Shown in pieces: positions 54,266 to 63,112 of a stretch of 64,000 nucleotides of DNA. The notes beneath the pieces were generated by a model, which was not told the DNA's origin, ran no database searches, and saw only the letters and a list, made by a program, of their open reading frames with translations. Made by a program: the position numbers and the translations under genes. The DNA comes from Arthrobacter sp. SLBN-122 (GTDB lineage Bacteria; Actinomycetota; Actinomycetes; Actinomycetales; Micrococcaceae): positions 3,162,001-3,226,000 of the forward strand of contig NZ_VFMS01000001.1 of assembly GCF_006715165.1 (NCBI RefSeq). Direction: 5' to 3'. The number at the start of each line of letters is the position of its first letter. The first letter of the stretch is position 1.

Positions 54266-55375
54266 TTGAAGAAATCACTGCGTGCCGGCTTCAAGCGCGG
54301 TTCAATGGCCGGTGTGGCCACCCTCGGTGCGTCCGCGCTTGTGCTCACCGCCTGCGGTGCGGCCCCCGAGGCCGGCAGCACCGCATCCGCCGGTGCCAGC
54401 GACTACACGGGCTGCATCGTTTCGGACTCCGGTGGATTCGATGACCAGTCCTTCAACCAGTCCTCCTACGAGGGCCTGAAGAAGACCGAGAAGGACCTGG
54501 GCATCAAGGTCAACCAGGTGGAGTCGAAGACCAACAACGACTTCGAGCCCAACCTGCGGGCCATGGTCACCGCCGGCTGCAACCTCACCATCACCGTGGG
54601 CTTCCTGCTCAAAGACGCCACGAAGGCGCAGGCCACCGCCAACCCGGACAAGCACTTCGCCATCATCGACGCCGGCTACGACCAGCCCATCAGCAACGTC
54701 AAGCCGATCATCTACGACACCGCCCAGGCGGCATTCCTGGCCGGCTACCTGGCGGCAGGAACCACCAAGACCGGAACCGTGGCCACCTTCGGCGGCATCA
54801 AGATCCCCACTGTCACCATCTTCATGGACGGCTACGCGGACGGTGTGAAGTACTACAACCAGCAAAAGGGCAAGAACGTCAAGCTCCTGGGCTGGAACAA
54901 GGACGCCCAGGACGGCAGCTTCACCGGTGACTTCGAAAAGCAGGACGTGGGCAAGCAGCTGACCAAGAACTTCCTGGACCAGGGCGCGGACATCGTCATG
55001 CCCGTGGCCGGTCCCGTAGGCAAGGGCGCCGGCGCAGCGCTGAACGAGGCCAAGGCTGCCGGAAAGGACGTCAAGCTGATCTGGGTTGACTCCGACGGCT
55101 ACCTCACCGCCCCGGACTACAAGGACATCATGCTCTCCTCCGTCATGAAGCAGATGGGCGAGGCCGTGGAAACCGTGGTTACCGAGGACAAGGACGGCAA
55201 GTTCAACAACACCCCGTATGTGGGCACCCTTGCCAACGACGGCGTGCAACTGGCGCCCTTCCACGACCTCGATTCCCAGGTCCCCGCGGAACTGAAATCC
55301 GACCTCGAGAAGATCAAGAAGGACATCGTCGACGGCAAGCTGAAGGTTGAGTCCGCAGCGAGCCCCAAGGCCTGA
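54266..55375 (+). CDS. bmpA: BMP-family nucleoside-binding lipoprotein
   Basis: The product is 369 residues. A basic signal sequence ends in a lipobox (LVLTAC, Cys near residue 29). The BMP/PnrA fold shows GCIVSDSGGFDDQSFNQSSYEGLKK split near residues 50-75, FAIIDAGYD, AAFLAGYLAAGTTKTGTVA, and IVMPVAGPVGKGAG. The family binds purine and pyrimidine nucleosides for the ABC transporter encoded next. The start is TTG with a perfect GGAGG 6 nt upstream. A strong terminator follows, so it is likely more abundant than the transporter. Confidence 0.93.
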   Translation: MKKSLRAGFKRGSMAGVATLGASALVLTACGAAPEAGSTASAGASDYTGCIVSDSGGFDDQSFNQSSYEGLKKTEKDLGIKVNQVESKTNNDFEPNLRAMVTAGCNLTITVGFLLKDATKAQATANPDKHFAIIDAGYDQPISNVKPIIYDTAQAAFLAGYLAAGTTKTGTVATFGGIKIPTVTIFMDGYADGVKYYNQQKGKNVKLLGWNKDAQDGSFTGDFEKQDVGKQLTKNFLDQGADIVMPVAGPVGKGAGAALNEAKAAGKDVKLIWVDSDGYLTAPDYKDIMLSSVMKQMGEAVETVVTEDKDGKFNNTPYVGTLANDGVQLAPFHDLDSQVPAELKSDLEKIKKDIVDGKLKVESAASPKA

Positions 55376-55388
55376 TCCACCAACAGGA

Positions 55389-55436
55389 AGCGCCACCGCC
55401 GGTCCGTCACCCACTGGCCGGCTGGTGGCGCTTTTT
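55389..55436 (+). terminator. Intrinsic terminator between bmpA and the ABC genes
   Basis: AGCGCCACCGCCGG (55389-55402) pairs with CCGGCTGGTGGCGCT (55418-55432, one bulge) and is followed by TTTTT. Confidence 0.9.
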
Positions 55437-55514
55437 GCTGGCCGAACGTTTACCGCGCCCGGCCGGCTCCTCCCGGTACTGCAGCCACTAGGCTGGTGCT
55501 GCAGCCATATATCC

Positions 55515-55535
55515 CGTCCGGTCGATCACCGGACG
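55515..55535 (+). promoter_or_regulatory. Hairpin in the leader of the nucleoside ABC operon
   Basis: CGTCCGG (55515-55521) and CCGGACG (55529-55535) pair around a 7-nt loop, 20 nt before the ATPase start codon. It could modulate translation or mark an operator. Confidence 0.35.
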
Positions 55536-55555
55536 CTTCGAGATTGGTCAGAGTT

Positions 55556-57127
55556 TTGAAACTTGAACTCAGAGGGATCACCAAACGCTTTGGCACGCTC
55601 CTGGCCAACGACCACATCGACGTGGTGGTTGAGCCGGGCCAGATCCATTGCCTCCTTGGTGAAAACGGGGCGGGTAAATCCACCCTGATGAACGTGCTGT
55701 ACGGGCTCTACGAGCCCTCCGAAGGCGAAATCCTCATCGATGACAAGCCGGTCACCTTCAGGGGTCCCGGTGATGCCATGGCGGCAGGGATCGGCATGGT
55801 GCACCAGCACTTCATGCTGGTGCCCGTCTTCACCGTGGCCGAGAACGTGGCACTGGGTGCCGAACCCACCAAAGCGGGCGGGTTCCTCAACCTGGACCAG
55901 ACCCGGCAGCGCATCAAGGAGATCTCGGACCAGTACGGCTTCGACGTGGACCCGGACGCCCTGGTGGAGGACCTGCCGGTAGGTGTGCAGCAGCGGGTGG
56001 AAATCATCAAGGCGCTGGTCCGCAACGCGAAGGTCCTGATCCTTGACGAGCCCACGGCCGTACTGACCCCGCAGGAGACCGACGAGCTCCTGGACATCAT
56101 GCGCCAGCTAAAGTCCCGCGGAACCTCCATCGTCTTCATCTCGCACAAGCTGCGCGAGGTCAAGGCAGTCTCGGACACCATCACCGTGATCCGGCGCGGC
56201 AAGGTGGTGGGCACTGCCGATCCTGCCGCCTCCACCACCGAGCTTGCCTCAATGATGGTGGGCCGTGCCGTGAGCCTGACCCTGGACAAGGCACCGGCCC
56301 AGCCCAGGGAAACCACCTTCGAGGTCCGCGACCTCACCGTCGTCGCGCCCAACGGGCAGCACGTGGTGGACCACCTCAGCTTCCACATCAAACGCGGTGA
56401 GATCCTGGCCATTGCAGGCGTCCAGGGCAACGGGCAGACCGAACTCACCGAGGCCATCCTGGGCCTGCAGGAGCGGGTCACCGGTTCCATCGTCCTGGAC
56501 GGCAAGGAACTCGTGGGCCGGTCCGTCAAGGAAGTCCTGCAGGCCGGCGTCGGGTTTGTGCCCGAGGACCGCAAAGTGGACGGCCTGGTGAGCACCTTCT
56601 CTGTGGCGGAGAACCTGGTCCTTGATCTTTACGACAAACCGCCCTTCGCCAAGGGAATCAGCATGAGCCCGGCGAAAATCATGGAGAACGCCAAGGCACG
56701 GATCGGCGAATTCGATGTCCGCACCCCCTCGGCCGCGGCGGCCGCCGGAACGCTGTCCGGCGGCAACCAGCAAAAACTCGTGATGGCCCGGGAACTGTCC
56801 CGCCCCCTGCGCCTCTTCATTGCTTCCCAGCCCACCCGCGGCGTGGATGTCGGGTCCATCGAATTCCTCCACCGGCGGATCGTCGCGGAGCGTGACCAGG
56901 GGACCCCGGTCATGATCATTTCCACCGAGCTGGACGAAGTGATGGAACTGGCCGACCGCATCGCGGTGCTCTACAAAGGCAGGCTGGTGGGCACTGTCCC
57001 CGCCGGGACAAGCCGCGACGTGCTGGGCCTCATGATGGCCGGCATCCGGCCCGAAGAACACGCCCAGACCCCGCAGGCCGGCACCCCGGCCGCCACCTCC
57101 AACGCCGAGGGAGCCGACCATGCCTGA
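55556..57127 (+). CDS. Nucleoside ABC transporter ATP-binding protein (NupA/YufO type)
   Basis: The product is about 523 residues with two NBDs. NBD1 has Walker [29 protein letters not shown] (typical of this family), signature VGVQQRVEIIKAL and [17 protein letters not shown]2 has GVQGNGQTELTEAILG, signature [17 protein letters not shown] and the altered Walker B FIASQPTRGVDVG. It powers nucleoside import with the two following permeases. The TTG at 55556 (KLELRGITKRFG) is where the family starts; an in-frame GTG at 55496 is possible. It overlaps the next gene by 8 nt. Confidence 0.92.
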   Translation: MKLELRGITKRFGTLLANDHIDVVVEPGQIHCLLGENGAGKSTLMNVLYGLYEPSEGEILIDDKPVTFRGPGDAMAAGIGMVHQHFMLVPVFTVAENVALGAEPTKAGGFLNLDQTRQRIKEISDQYGFDVDPDALVEDLPVGVQQRVEIIKALVRNAKVLILDEPTAVLTPQETDELLDIMRQLKSRGTSIVFISHKLREVKAVSDTITVIRRGKVVGTADPAASTTELASMMVGRAVSLTLDKAPAQPRETTFEVRDLTVVAPNGQHVVDHLSFHIKRGEILAIAGVQGNGQTELTEAILGLQERVTGSIVLDGKELVGRSVKEVLQAGVGFVPEDRKVDGLVSTFSVAENLVLDLYDKPPFAKGISMSPAKIMENAKARIGEFDVRTPSAAAAAGTLSGGNQQKLVMARELSRPLRLFIASQPTRGVDVGSIEFLHRRIVAERDQGTPVMIISTELDEVMELADRIAVLYKGRLVGTVPAGTSRDVLGLMMAGIRPEEHAQTPQAGTPAATSNAEGADHA

Positions 57128-58529
57128 CCAGCCTTCCCCCAAAAACGCCAAGGACGACCCACAGACTGAAGGCAACCGGCACGCCGACGGCCAACGTCGC
57201 GGCGCCGAGGGCCAGGACAGCCCGGCCGTGGAGGACACGGCCGCCGTGGTGGCCGTCGATACGGCCGGCGGCGCGATGCAGCCCTCGGCTGTTCCGGCCA
57301 CGGCCCAAAGCGGGCAGCTTGCCGGTGGCTCCGAGACCGTACTTCGCCGGATCTTCACCGGAAGCGGGATCGTTTCCGTGCTGGCAGTGCTGCTGGCGCT
57401 GATCATCGGCGGCCTGCTTATTGCCAGCACGGACAAGCAGGTGGCCACCACGGCCGGCTACTTCTTCGCCCGGCCCACGGACATGCTGGCGGCTGTCTGG
57501 AATGCCGCCACCCGCTCCTACATTGCACTGTTCCAGGGCTCGGTGTTCAATCCCCGCGGCAACGGCCTGGCCGCCCAGTTGGCACCCTTCATGGAGACCC
57601 TCACCATCGCCACGCCGCTCATCACCGCCGGCCTGGGCGTGGCACTGGCATTCCGGGCCGGGCTCTTCAACATCGGCGCACAGGGGCAGATCATCGTGGC
57701 CGGCATCCTGGCGGCCTGGGCGGGCTTTGCCCTGCACCTTCCGTTTGGCCTGCACCTGCTGCTCGTGCTGGTGGCCGGCATCGTCGGCGGCGCCCTCTGG
57801 GGTGGGCTGGCCGGGCTGCTGAAGGCCCGCACCGGAGCCCACGAAGTCATCGTGACCATCATGTTCAACTACATAGCGCTGTACTTCCTGCGCTACCTGC
57901 TGAACACCCCGGCATTCCAGCGGCCGGGGGAGTCCAACCCCATTTCGCCCATCCTGGATCCCAGCGCCGTGTACCCGCAGATCCTGGGGAGCCAGTACCG
58001 GCTGCACCTGGGCTTCGTCCTGGCGATCGCCGCCACGGTGCTGGTGTGGTGGCTCCTTAACCGCTCCACAGTCGGCTTTGAGTTCCGTGCCGTGGGTGCC
58101 AACCCCAAGGCGGCGCAGACCGCCGGCATCAATGTCTCCCGCTCCACCATCCTGGTCATGGCCATAGCCGGCGGGCTCGCCGGCATGTCAGGTGTGGCCC
58201 AGGTTGCCGGCACCGAGAAGGTGCTCACGGACGGCGTCGCCGCCACATACGGTTTTGACGCCATCACGGTCGCCCTGCTGGGACGTTCGACGCCGTGGGG
58301 CACCTTCGCTGCCGGCCTGCTGTTCGGCGCCTTCCGCGCCGGCGCGGTCCAGATGCAGATCCAGACCGGCACCCCCATCGACATCGTCCTGGTGGTCCAG
58401 TCCCTGATTGTCCTTTTCATCGCCGCACCGCCGCTGGTCCGGGCCGTTTTCGGACTGAACCCGCGGCGCAGGAAGCCCGCGCGCACAGCCAAGTCCGGGC
58501 AGGCAGCCACAACCGGAGGTGCCGCATGA
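57120..58529 (+). CDS. Nucleoside ABC transporter permease, first subunit (YufP type)
   Basis: The product is 469 residues. A disordered, charged N-terminal tail of about 70 residues precedes the membrane domain with about nine spans: GSGIVSVLAVLLALIIGGLLIA, TLTIATPLITAGLGVALAFRAGLFNIGAQGQ (family signature, split around residues 155-190), and VIVTIMFNYIALYFLRYLL. Its stop overlaps the second permease ATG by 4 nt. Confidence 0.9.
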   Translation: MPDQPSPKNAKDDPQTEGNRHADGQRRGAEGQDSPAVEDTAAVVAVDTAGGAMQPSAVPATAQSGQLAGGSETVLRRIFTGSGIVSVLAVLLALIIGGLLIASTDKQVATTAGYFFARPTDMLAAVWNAATRSYIALFQGSVFNPRGNGLAAQLAPFMETLTIATPLITAGLGVALAFRAGLFNIGAQGQIIVAGILAAWAGFALHLPFGLHLLLVLVAGIVGGALWGGLAGLLKARTGAHEVIVTIMFNYIALYFLRYLLNTPAFQRPGESNPISPILDPSAVYPQILGSQYRLHLGFVLAIAATVLVWWLLNRSTVGFEFRAVGANPKAAQTAGINVSRSTILVMAIAGGLAGMSGVAQVAGTEKVLTDGVAATYGFDAITVALLGRSTPWGTFAAGLLFGAFRAGAVQMQIQTGTPIDIVLVVQSLIVLFIAAPPLVRAVFGLNPRRRKPARTAKSGQAATTGGAA

Positions 58530-59851
58530 GCACTACAGTTTCTTCGTCCAGGCCCGGCAAACCCCAGCCGGGAGGATCAAGAGCAGACGCTCCGTCCGCA
58601 GCGCCGGCCATCAGGCCAGTCAGCTGGAAGACTCCCGTCCTGCTCAGCGTCTTCGCCCTGGTCTCCCTGGTGTTCTTCGGATTCCTGGCCCCCAGCCAGA
58701 CGGCCAGCTTCGGCATCTCCACCGGGGAAGACTTCTTCCAGCTGCCCGCACTGGAAATCAACGCGTTTGCCGGCGGCATCGTCCTATCGGTACTCCTCGT
58801 GGCGCTGGCGGGATACGCCGTCTACCTGAAGACAAGGAACCAGCCGGCTCCGGGCTGGCTGGCCGTCACCTTCATCGTGATCTTCGTGGCCGCCTTCCTT
58901 ATTTGGGTGGTGGGCGGCGCCCGTACGCCCGCCATCTCGCTGGCCGGGCTCATCGCCGGATCCGTCACGCTTGCTGTTCCGCTCGTGTTCGGGTCGCTGT
59001 CCGGTGTCCTGTGCGAGCGGGTGGGCGTGGTCAACATTGCCATTGAAGGCCAGCTCCTGGGCGGCGCCTTCACCGCAGCCATCGTTGCCAGCATGACAAA
59101 GAACGCCTTCGTCGGGCTGCTGGCGGCGGCCATCGCCGGTGCCCTTGTATCCATGGTCCTGGCCCTGTTCAGCATCAAGTACCTGGTGAACCAGATCATC
59201 GTCGGCGTGGTCCTTAACGTCCTGGTCTCCGGGGTAACGGGGTTCCTGTTCAGCACCGTCATGCAAGCCAATAAAGCCCAGTTCAACTCACCCCCGGGCC
59301 TGGACGTCATCGACATTCCCGTCCTTTCCAGCATTCCGATCATCGGTCCCATCCTGTTCCGCCAGTCACTGGTGGGCTACCTCATGTACGTGGCGGTGGC
59401 CGTGGTCTGGATCGGCCTGTTCAAGACGAGGTGGGGGCTGCGCGTCCGGGCAGTGGGGGAGCACCCGCAGGCGGCGGACACCCTTGGCATCAACGTCAAC
59501 GCCACCCGGTTCTGGAACGTGACCCTCGGTGGTGCCGTCGCCGGCATTGGCGGCTCCTTCTTCACCCTGGTGGCCATCGACAGCTTCACCAAGGAAATTT
59601 CCGGTGGCCGCGGCTTCATCGCCCTGGCGGCCCTCATCTTTGGCCGCTGGAACCCGGTGGGCGCCTTCTTCGCTGCACTCCTGTTCGGCTTCGCCGACAA
59701 CCTCCAGAGCATCGTGACCATCATCGGCACCCCGGTGCCCAGCCAGTTCATGGCCATGCTGCCCTACCTGGTGACCGTCCTCGCCGTCGCTGGCCTGGTC
59801 GGCAAATCCAGGGGCCCCGCAGCCAGCGGCATCCCTTACGTCAAGGGATGA
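58526..59851 (+). CDS. Nucleoside ABC transporter permease, second subunit (YufQ type)
   Basis: The product is 441 residues with about ten spans. The family signature LSGVLCERVGVVNIAIEGQLLGGAF is read near residues 155-180, and LVNQIIVGVVLNVLVSGVTGFLF and SGGRGFIALAALIFGRWNP follow. An extra N-terminal part carries a Ser/Pro-rich tail and two to three additional spans. The ATG overlaps the previous stop, and the stop overlaps cdd (ATGA), so the whole cluster is coupled. Confidence 0.9.
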   Translation: MSTTVSSSRPGKPQPGGSRADAPSAAPAIRPVSWKTPVLLSVFALVSLVFFGFLAPSQTASFGISTGEDFFQLPALEINAFAGGIVLSVLLVALAGYAVYLKTRNQPAPGWLAVTFIVIFVAAFLIWVVGGARTPAISLAGLIAGSVTLAVPLVFGSLSGVLCERVGVVNIAIEGQLLGGAFTAAIVASMTKNAFVGLLAAAIAGALVSMVLALFSIKYLVNQIIVGVVLNVLVSGVTGFLFSTVMQANKAQFNSPPGLDVIDIPVLSSIPIIGPILFRQSLVGYLMYVAVAVVWIGLFKTRWGLRVRAVGEHPQAADTLGINVNATRFWNVTLGGAVAGIGGSFFTLVAIDSFTKEISGGRGFIALAALIFGRWNPVGAFFAALLFGFADNLQSIVTIIGTPVPSQFMAMLPYLVTVLAVAGLVGKSRGPAASGIPYVKG

Positions 59852-60264
59852 CCGCAATGGACAACGCCCAAACGGTGGACTGGGCGGCTCTCGAGGCAGC
59901 CGCCGTCGCCGCCATGCAGAACGCCTACGCCCCATACTCCAAGTTCCCGGTAGGGGCAGCGGCCCTCACCGGGGACGGCCGGATTGTCAGCGGCTGCAAC
60001 GTGGAGAACGCCAGCTATGGGCTGACGCTCTGCGCGGAATGCGCCCTGGTGGGAAACCTGCACATGACCGGCGGCGGCCTGCTGCGGGCGTTCTACTGCG
60101 TTGACGGGGCAGGCAATGTGCTCATGCCCTGCGGCCGGTGCCGCCAACTGCTGTACGAATTCCGTGCCCCGGACATGCAGCTCATGACCACCCACGGCAT
60201 CAAGACCATGGACCAGGTGCTCCCCGACGCCTTTGGTCCCGAACACCTGGAGGAGACCCCTTGA
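59848..60264 (+). CDS. cdd: Cytidine deaminase
   Basis: The product is 138 residues. The tetrameric-type zinc site is complete: CNVENASYGLTLCAE (Cys and Glu) and PCGRCRQ (two Cys); the substrate loop is YAPYSKFPVGAA. It deaminates cytidine and deoxycytidine to uridine forms, preparing them for DeoA. ATG 59848 overlaps the permease stop; a second ATG at 59857 is also possible. Confidence 0.96.
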   Translation: MTAMDNAQTVDWAALEAAAVAAMQNAYAPYSKFPVGAAALTGDGRIVSGCNVENASYGLTLCAECALVGNLHMTGGGLLRAFYCVDGAGNVLMPCGRCRQLLYEFRAPDMQLMTTHGIKTMDQVLPDAFGPEHLEETP

Positions 60265-61577
60265 CCGAGAGCAGGACCGAGGCGTTCGACGCCGTCGACA
60301 TCATCCGCATCAAGCGGGACAAGGGAACACTGAGCCCCGAACAGATCGACTGGACCATCGACGCCTACACCCGCGGCGCGATCGCGGATGAGCAGATGGC
60401 AGCACTGAACATGGCCATCCTGCTTAACGGGATGGACCGGGCAGAGGTTGCCCGCTGGACCGCTGCCATGATCGCGTCCGGGGAGCGGATGGACTTCTCG
60501 AGCCTCCGGCGTCCCGACGGGGGCCTGAAGTACACCACGGACAAGCATTCCACCGGGGGCGTGGGGGACAAGATCACGCTGCCGCTGGCCCCGCTGGTCG
60601 CCGTGTTCGGCGTGGCCGTGCCGCAGCTGTCAGGCCGCGGGCTGGGGCACACCGGCGGCACCCTGGACAAGCTGGAATCCATTCCGGGGTGGCGGGCCAA
60701 TCTTTCCAATGAGGAGATCCTGGCCCAGCTCCAGGACGTCGGGGCGGTGATCTGCGCCGCCGGTGCCGGCCTGGCGCCCGCAGACAAGAAGCTCTACGCC
60801 CTGCGTGATGTGACCGGCACGGTGGAAGCCATCCCGCTGATCGCGTCGTCCATCATGAGCAAGAAGATCGCCGAGGGCACCGGATCGCTGGTCCTGGACG
60901 TCAAGGTGGGCAGCGGCGCGTTCATGAAGGACGAGGCCAAGGCCCGGGAACTCGCCCAGACCATGGTGGCGCTGGGCAAGGATGCCGGCGTCAACACTGT
61001 GGCGCTGCTGACCAACATGGACACCCCCCTGGGCCTCACGGCCGGCAACGCCATCGAGGTGGAGGAGTCTGTTGAGGTTCTGGCCGGCGGCGGCCCCGAT
61101 GACGTGGTGGAGCTGACCATCCGGCTCGCCGAAGAGATGCTCGCCTGTGCAGGAGTTCACGACGCCGACCCCGCCGCTGCACTCAAGGACGGCCGGGCCA
61201 TGGACGTCTGGAACCGGATGATCGAAGCCCAGGGCGGCGACCCCCGGGCCGCGCTCCCGGTGGCCAGGGAATCCGAGGTTGTCTACGCTCCGGCGGACGG
61301 TGTGCTGGTGGAACTCGACGCCCTGGCGGTTGGGGTGGCTGCCTGGCGGCTGGGCGCCGGCCGCGCCCGCAAGGAGGACGCTGTCCAGGCGGGGGCCGGC
61401 GTGCGGATGCACGCAAAGCCCGGCGCCACCGTCCGCGCCGGGGAACCCCTGATGACCCTGCTCACGGACACCCCGGAGCGGTTTGCCCGTGCCAGGGAAG
61501 CCCTGGAACACGCCGTGGTTATCGCACCGGAAGGTTCGCGGCCCGCCCAGCAACTCATCATCGACCGCATAGCATAG
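60261..61577 (+). CDS. deoA: Thymidine / pyrimidine-nucleoside phosphorylase
   Basis: The product is 438 residues. DeoA splits thymidine, deoxyuridine or uridine with phosphate. The signature SGRGLGHTGGTLDKLESIPG is at about residues 121-140; KHSTGGVGDKITLPLAP holds the phosphate site, and KVGSGAFMKDEAKA follows. The C-terminal domain begins near residue 340. It starts at a TTG with GGAGGAG upstream, overlapping the cdd stop. Confidence 0.96.
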   Translation: MTESRTEAFDAVDIIRIKRDKGTLSPEQIDWTIDAYTRGAIADEQMAALNMAILLNGMDRAEVARWTAAMIASGERMDFSSLRRPDGGLKYTTDKHSTGGVGDKITLPLAPLVAVFGVAVPQLSGRGLGHTGGTLDKLESIPGWRANLSNEEILAQLQDVGAVICAAGAGLAPADKKLYALRDVTGTVEAIPLIASSIMSKKIAEGTGSLVLDVKVGSGAFMKDEAKARELAQTMVALGKDAGVNTVALLTNMDTPLGLTAGNAIEVEESVEVLAGGGPDDVVELTIRLAEEMLACAGVHDADPAAALKDGRAMDVWNRMIEAQGGDPRAALPVARESEVVYAPADGVLVELDALAVGVAAWRLGAGRARKEDAVQAGAGVRMHAKPGATVRAGEPLMTLLTDTPERFARAREALEHAVVIAPEGSRPAQQLIIDRIA

Positions 61578-61583
61578 GCACCA

Positions 61584-62213
61584 ATGCAGGCCATCAATGA
61601 CTTCATCCTCGCCGCAGCCGGGCAGCCCTGGGTGCTCGTCCTGGTGTTGGCCTGCTGCATCATTGACGGTTTCTTCCCGCCCGTCCCCAGTGAATCCGTG
61701 GTGGTGGGCCTTGCAGCCGTTGCCGCCACCGCCGATGTTCCCAATCCATTGCTCCTGGCCTTGGTCGCGGCTGCGGGTGCCTTCTCGGGTGACAACATCG
61801 CCTACCTGCTGGGACGGCGGGTGGGCACCACGCGCTGGGCCTGGATGCGCGGGCCGCGCATGCAAAGTGCATTCCGCTGGGCGGGCCGCGAACTGCGGAA
61901 GCGGCCCGCCTCGCTGATCCTGGTGGCCCGCTTTGTCCCCATCGGCCGGGTGGCCGTCAACCTGACCGCCGGGGCCACCCACTATCCGCATGTCCGGTTT
62001 GTCGGCCTGACCGTCCTCTCGGCCAGCCTCTGGGCCGGCTACTCCGTGGCGATCGGGCTCTTCTTCGGCCAATGGTTCGAGGACAACCACGTCCTTGGCG
62101 CGGCAATCGCCATCGTCTGCGCAATTGCCCTGGGCATCGTGGTTGACCTGGTGATCAACAAATTCCGGGGCAAACCCAACGTTGTGGAACGGATCAGGGA
62201 ACCAGGTGCCTGA
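61584..62213 (+). CDS. DedA family membrane protein, first copy
   Basis: The product is 209 residues with four to five spans and the DedA signatures FPPVPSESVVVGLAA, GDNIAYLLGRRVG and ILVARFVPIGRVAVNLTAGATHYP split near residues 112-136. Family members move lipid carriers or help keep membrane potential. It begins 6 nt after deoA, so it is in the salvage operon by position; a functional link is not obvious. Confidence 0.9.
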   Translation: MQAINDFILAAAGQPWVLVLVLACCIIDGFFPPVPSESVVVGLAAVAATADVPNPLLLALVAAAGAFSGDNIAYLLGRRVGTTRWAWMRGPRMQSAFRWAGRELRKRPASLILVARFVPIGRVAVNLTAGATHYPHVRFVGLTVLSASLWAGYSVAIGLFFGQWFEDNHVLGAAIAIVCAIALGIVVDLVINKFRGKPNVVERIREPGA

Positions 62214-62347
62214 GCAGCGCGTTTAAGGGGTAATTCCGGGCATTGGGGCGTAGCGGACTGCGGACCCCGCGTGGGACACTTAGGAACGATTTCCGCTTTG
62301 GCTGCGGCACTTTGGCTGTGTCATTTTTAATACAGGAGCAACACCGC

Positions 62348-63073
62348 GTGGAGTTTATTAATGAGGCCGTGCTCCATGCAGCGGGCCAGTGGTGGATTTA
62401 CCCCGTCCTGCTGGTGTTCTTCTTCGTGGACGGCTTCGCCATGGTGGTCCCCAGCGAGACCCTCATTGTTGCGCTGGCGGCGTTCTCCCGGCACAGCGGC
62501 GAACCCAACCTCTGGATCCTGGGCCTCACGGCCCTGATCGGTGCCATCTGCGGCGACAACATGGCCTACCTGCTCGGCCGCAAGATCGGCCTGGACCGGT
62601 GGGGGTGGATGCGTCGGCCCAAGGTCCGGAAGGTCTTCGCCTGGGCGCGCTATGAGCTGGAAAAGCGCGGCGCCGTCCTGATCTTCACCGCCCGGTACAT
62701 CCCCTGGGGCCGGGTGGCCGTCAACTACGTCGCCGGCAGCACCGGCTTCTCGCACCGCAGGTTCTTCGTCTTCGATGCCTTCGCCTGCGTCACGTGGGTG
62801 GGCTACTCCCTGGGAATCGGCGTTCTTGCCAGCTCGTTCCCCTGGCTGCACCACAACCCCCTGCTGAGCGCGGGCATCGCCGTCGTGTTCGCCATCGTCC
62901 TGGGCATCGTCATCGACCACCTGCTGCGCTGGTGGCACAAGCGGCTGGGCCGGAACGACGCCCCTGATACAGACGGCTGGAGCGATGACACGCCAACCCC
63001 GGGCCATGAGGGACGCCCGGGCACCCAGGCCCTGGTAATGCCCTCGGCGGAGGCCGGCCCGGCAGCCAAGTAG
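62348..63073 (+). CDS. DedA family membrane protein, second copy
   Basis: The product is 241 residues, similar to the preceding gene: VVPSETLIVALAAF, GDNMAYLLGRKIGLDRWGWMRRP, IFTARYIPWGRVAVNYVAGST. A hydrophilic C-terminal tail of about 40 residues (Asp/Gly/Pro-rich) is extra. It starts at a GTG with AGGAG upstream; the frame is open from 62243 without a site. The 134-nt gap before it suggests its own promoter. The pair looks like a tandem duplication followed by divergence. Confidence 0.88.
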   Translation: MEFINEAVLHAAGQWWIYPVLLVFFFVDGFAMVVPSETLIVALAAFSRHSGEPNLWILGLTALIGAICGDNMAYLLGRKIGLDRWGWMRRPKVRKVFAWARYELEKRGAVLIFTARYIPWGRVAVNYVAGSTGFSHRRFFVFDAFACVTWVGYSLGIGVLASSFPWLHHNPLLSAGIAVVFAIVLGIVIDHLLRWWHKRLGRNDAPDTDGWSDDTPTPGHEGRPGTQALVMPSAEAGPAAK

Positions 63074-63100
63074 CGGCTGGCTTTGAATCCCGCCCCACCC

Positions 63101-63106
63101 TAAGGT
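63101..63106 (+). promoter_or_regulatory. Putative -10 of add, leaderless
   Basis: TAAGGT ends 6 nt before the GTG at 63113, without a clear ribosome binding site. Confidence 0.5.
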
Positions 63107-63112
63107 GGGAAC

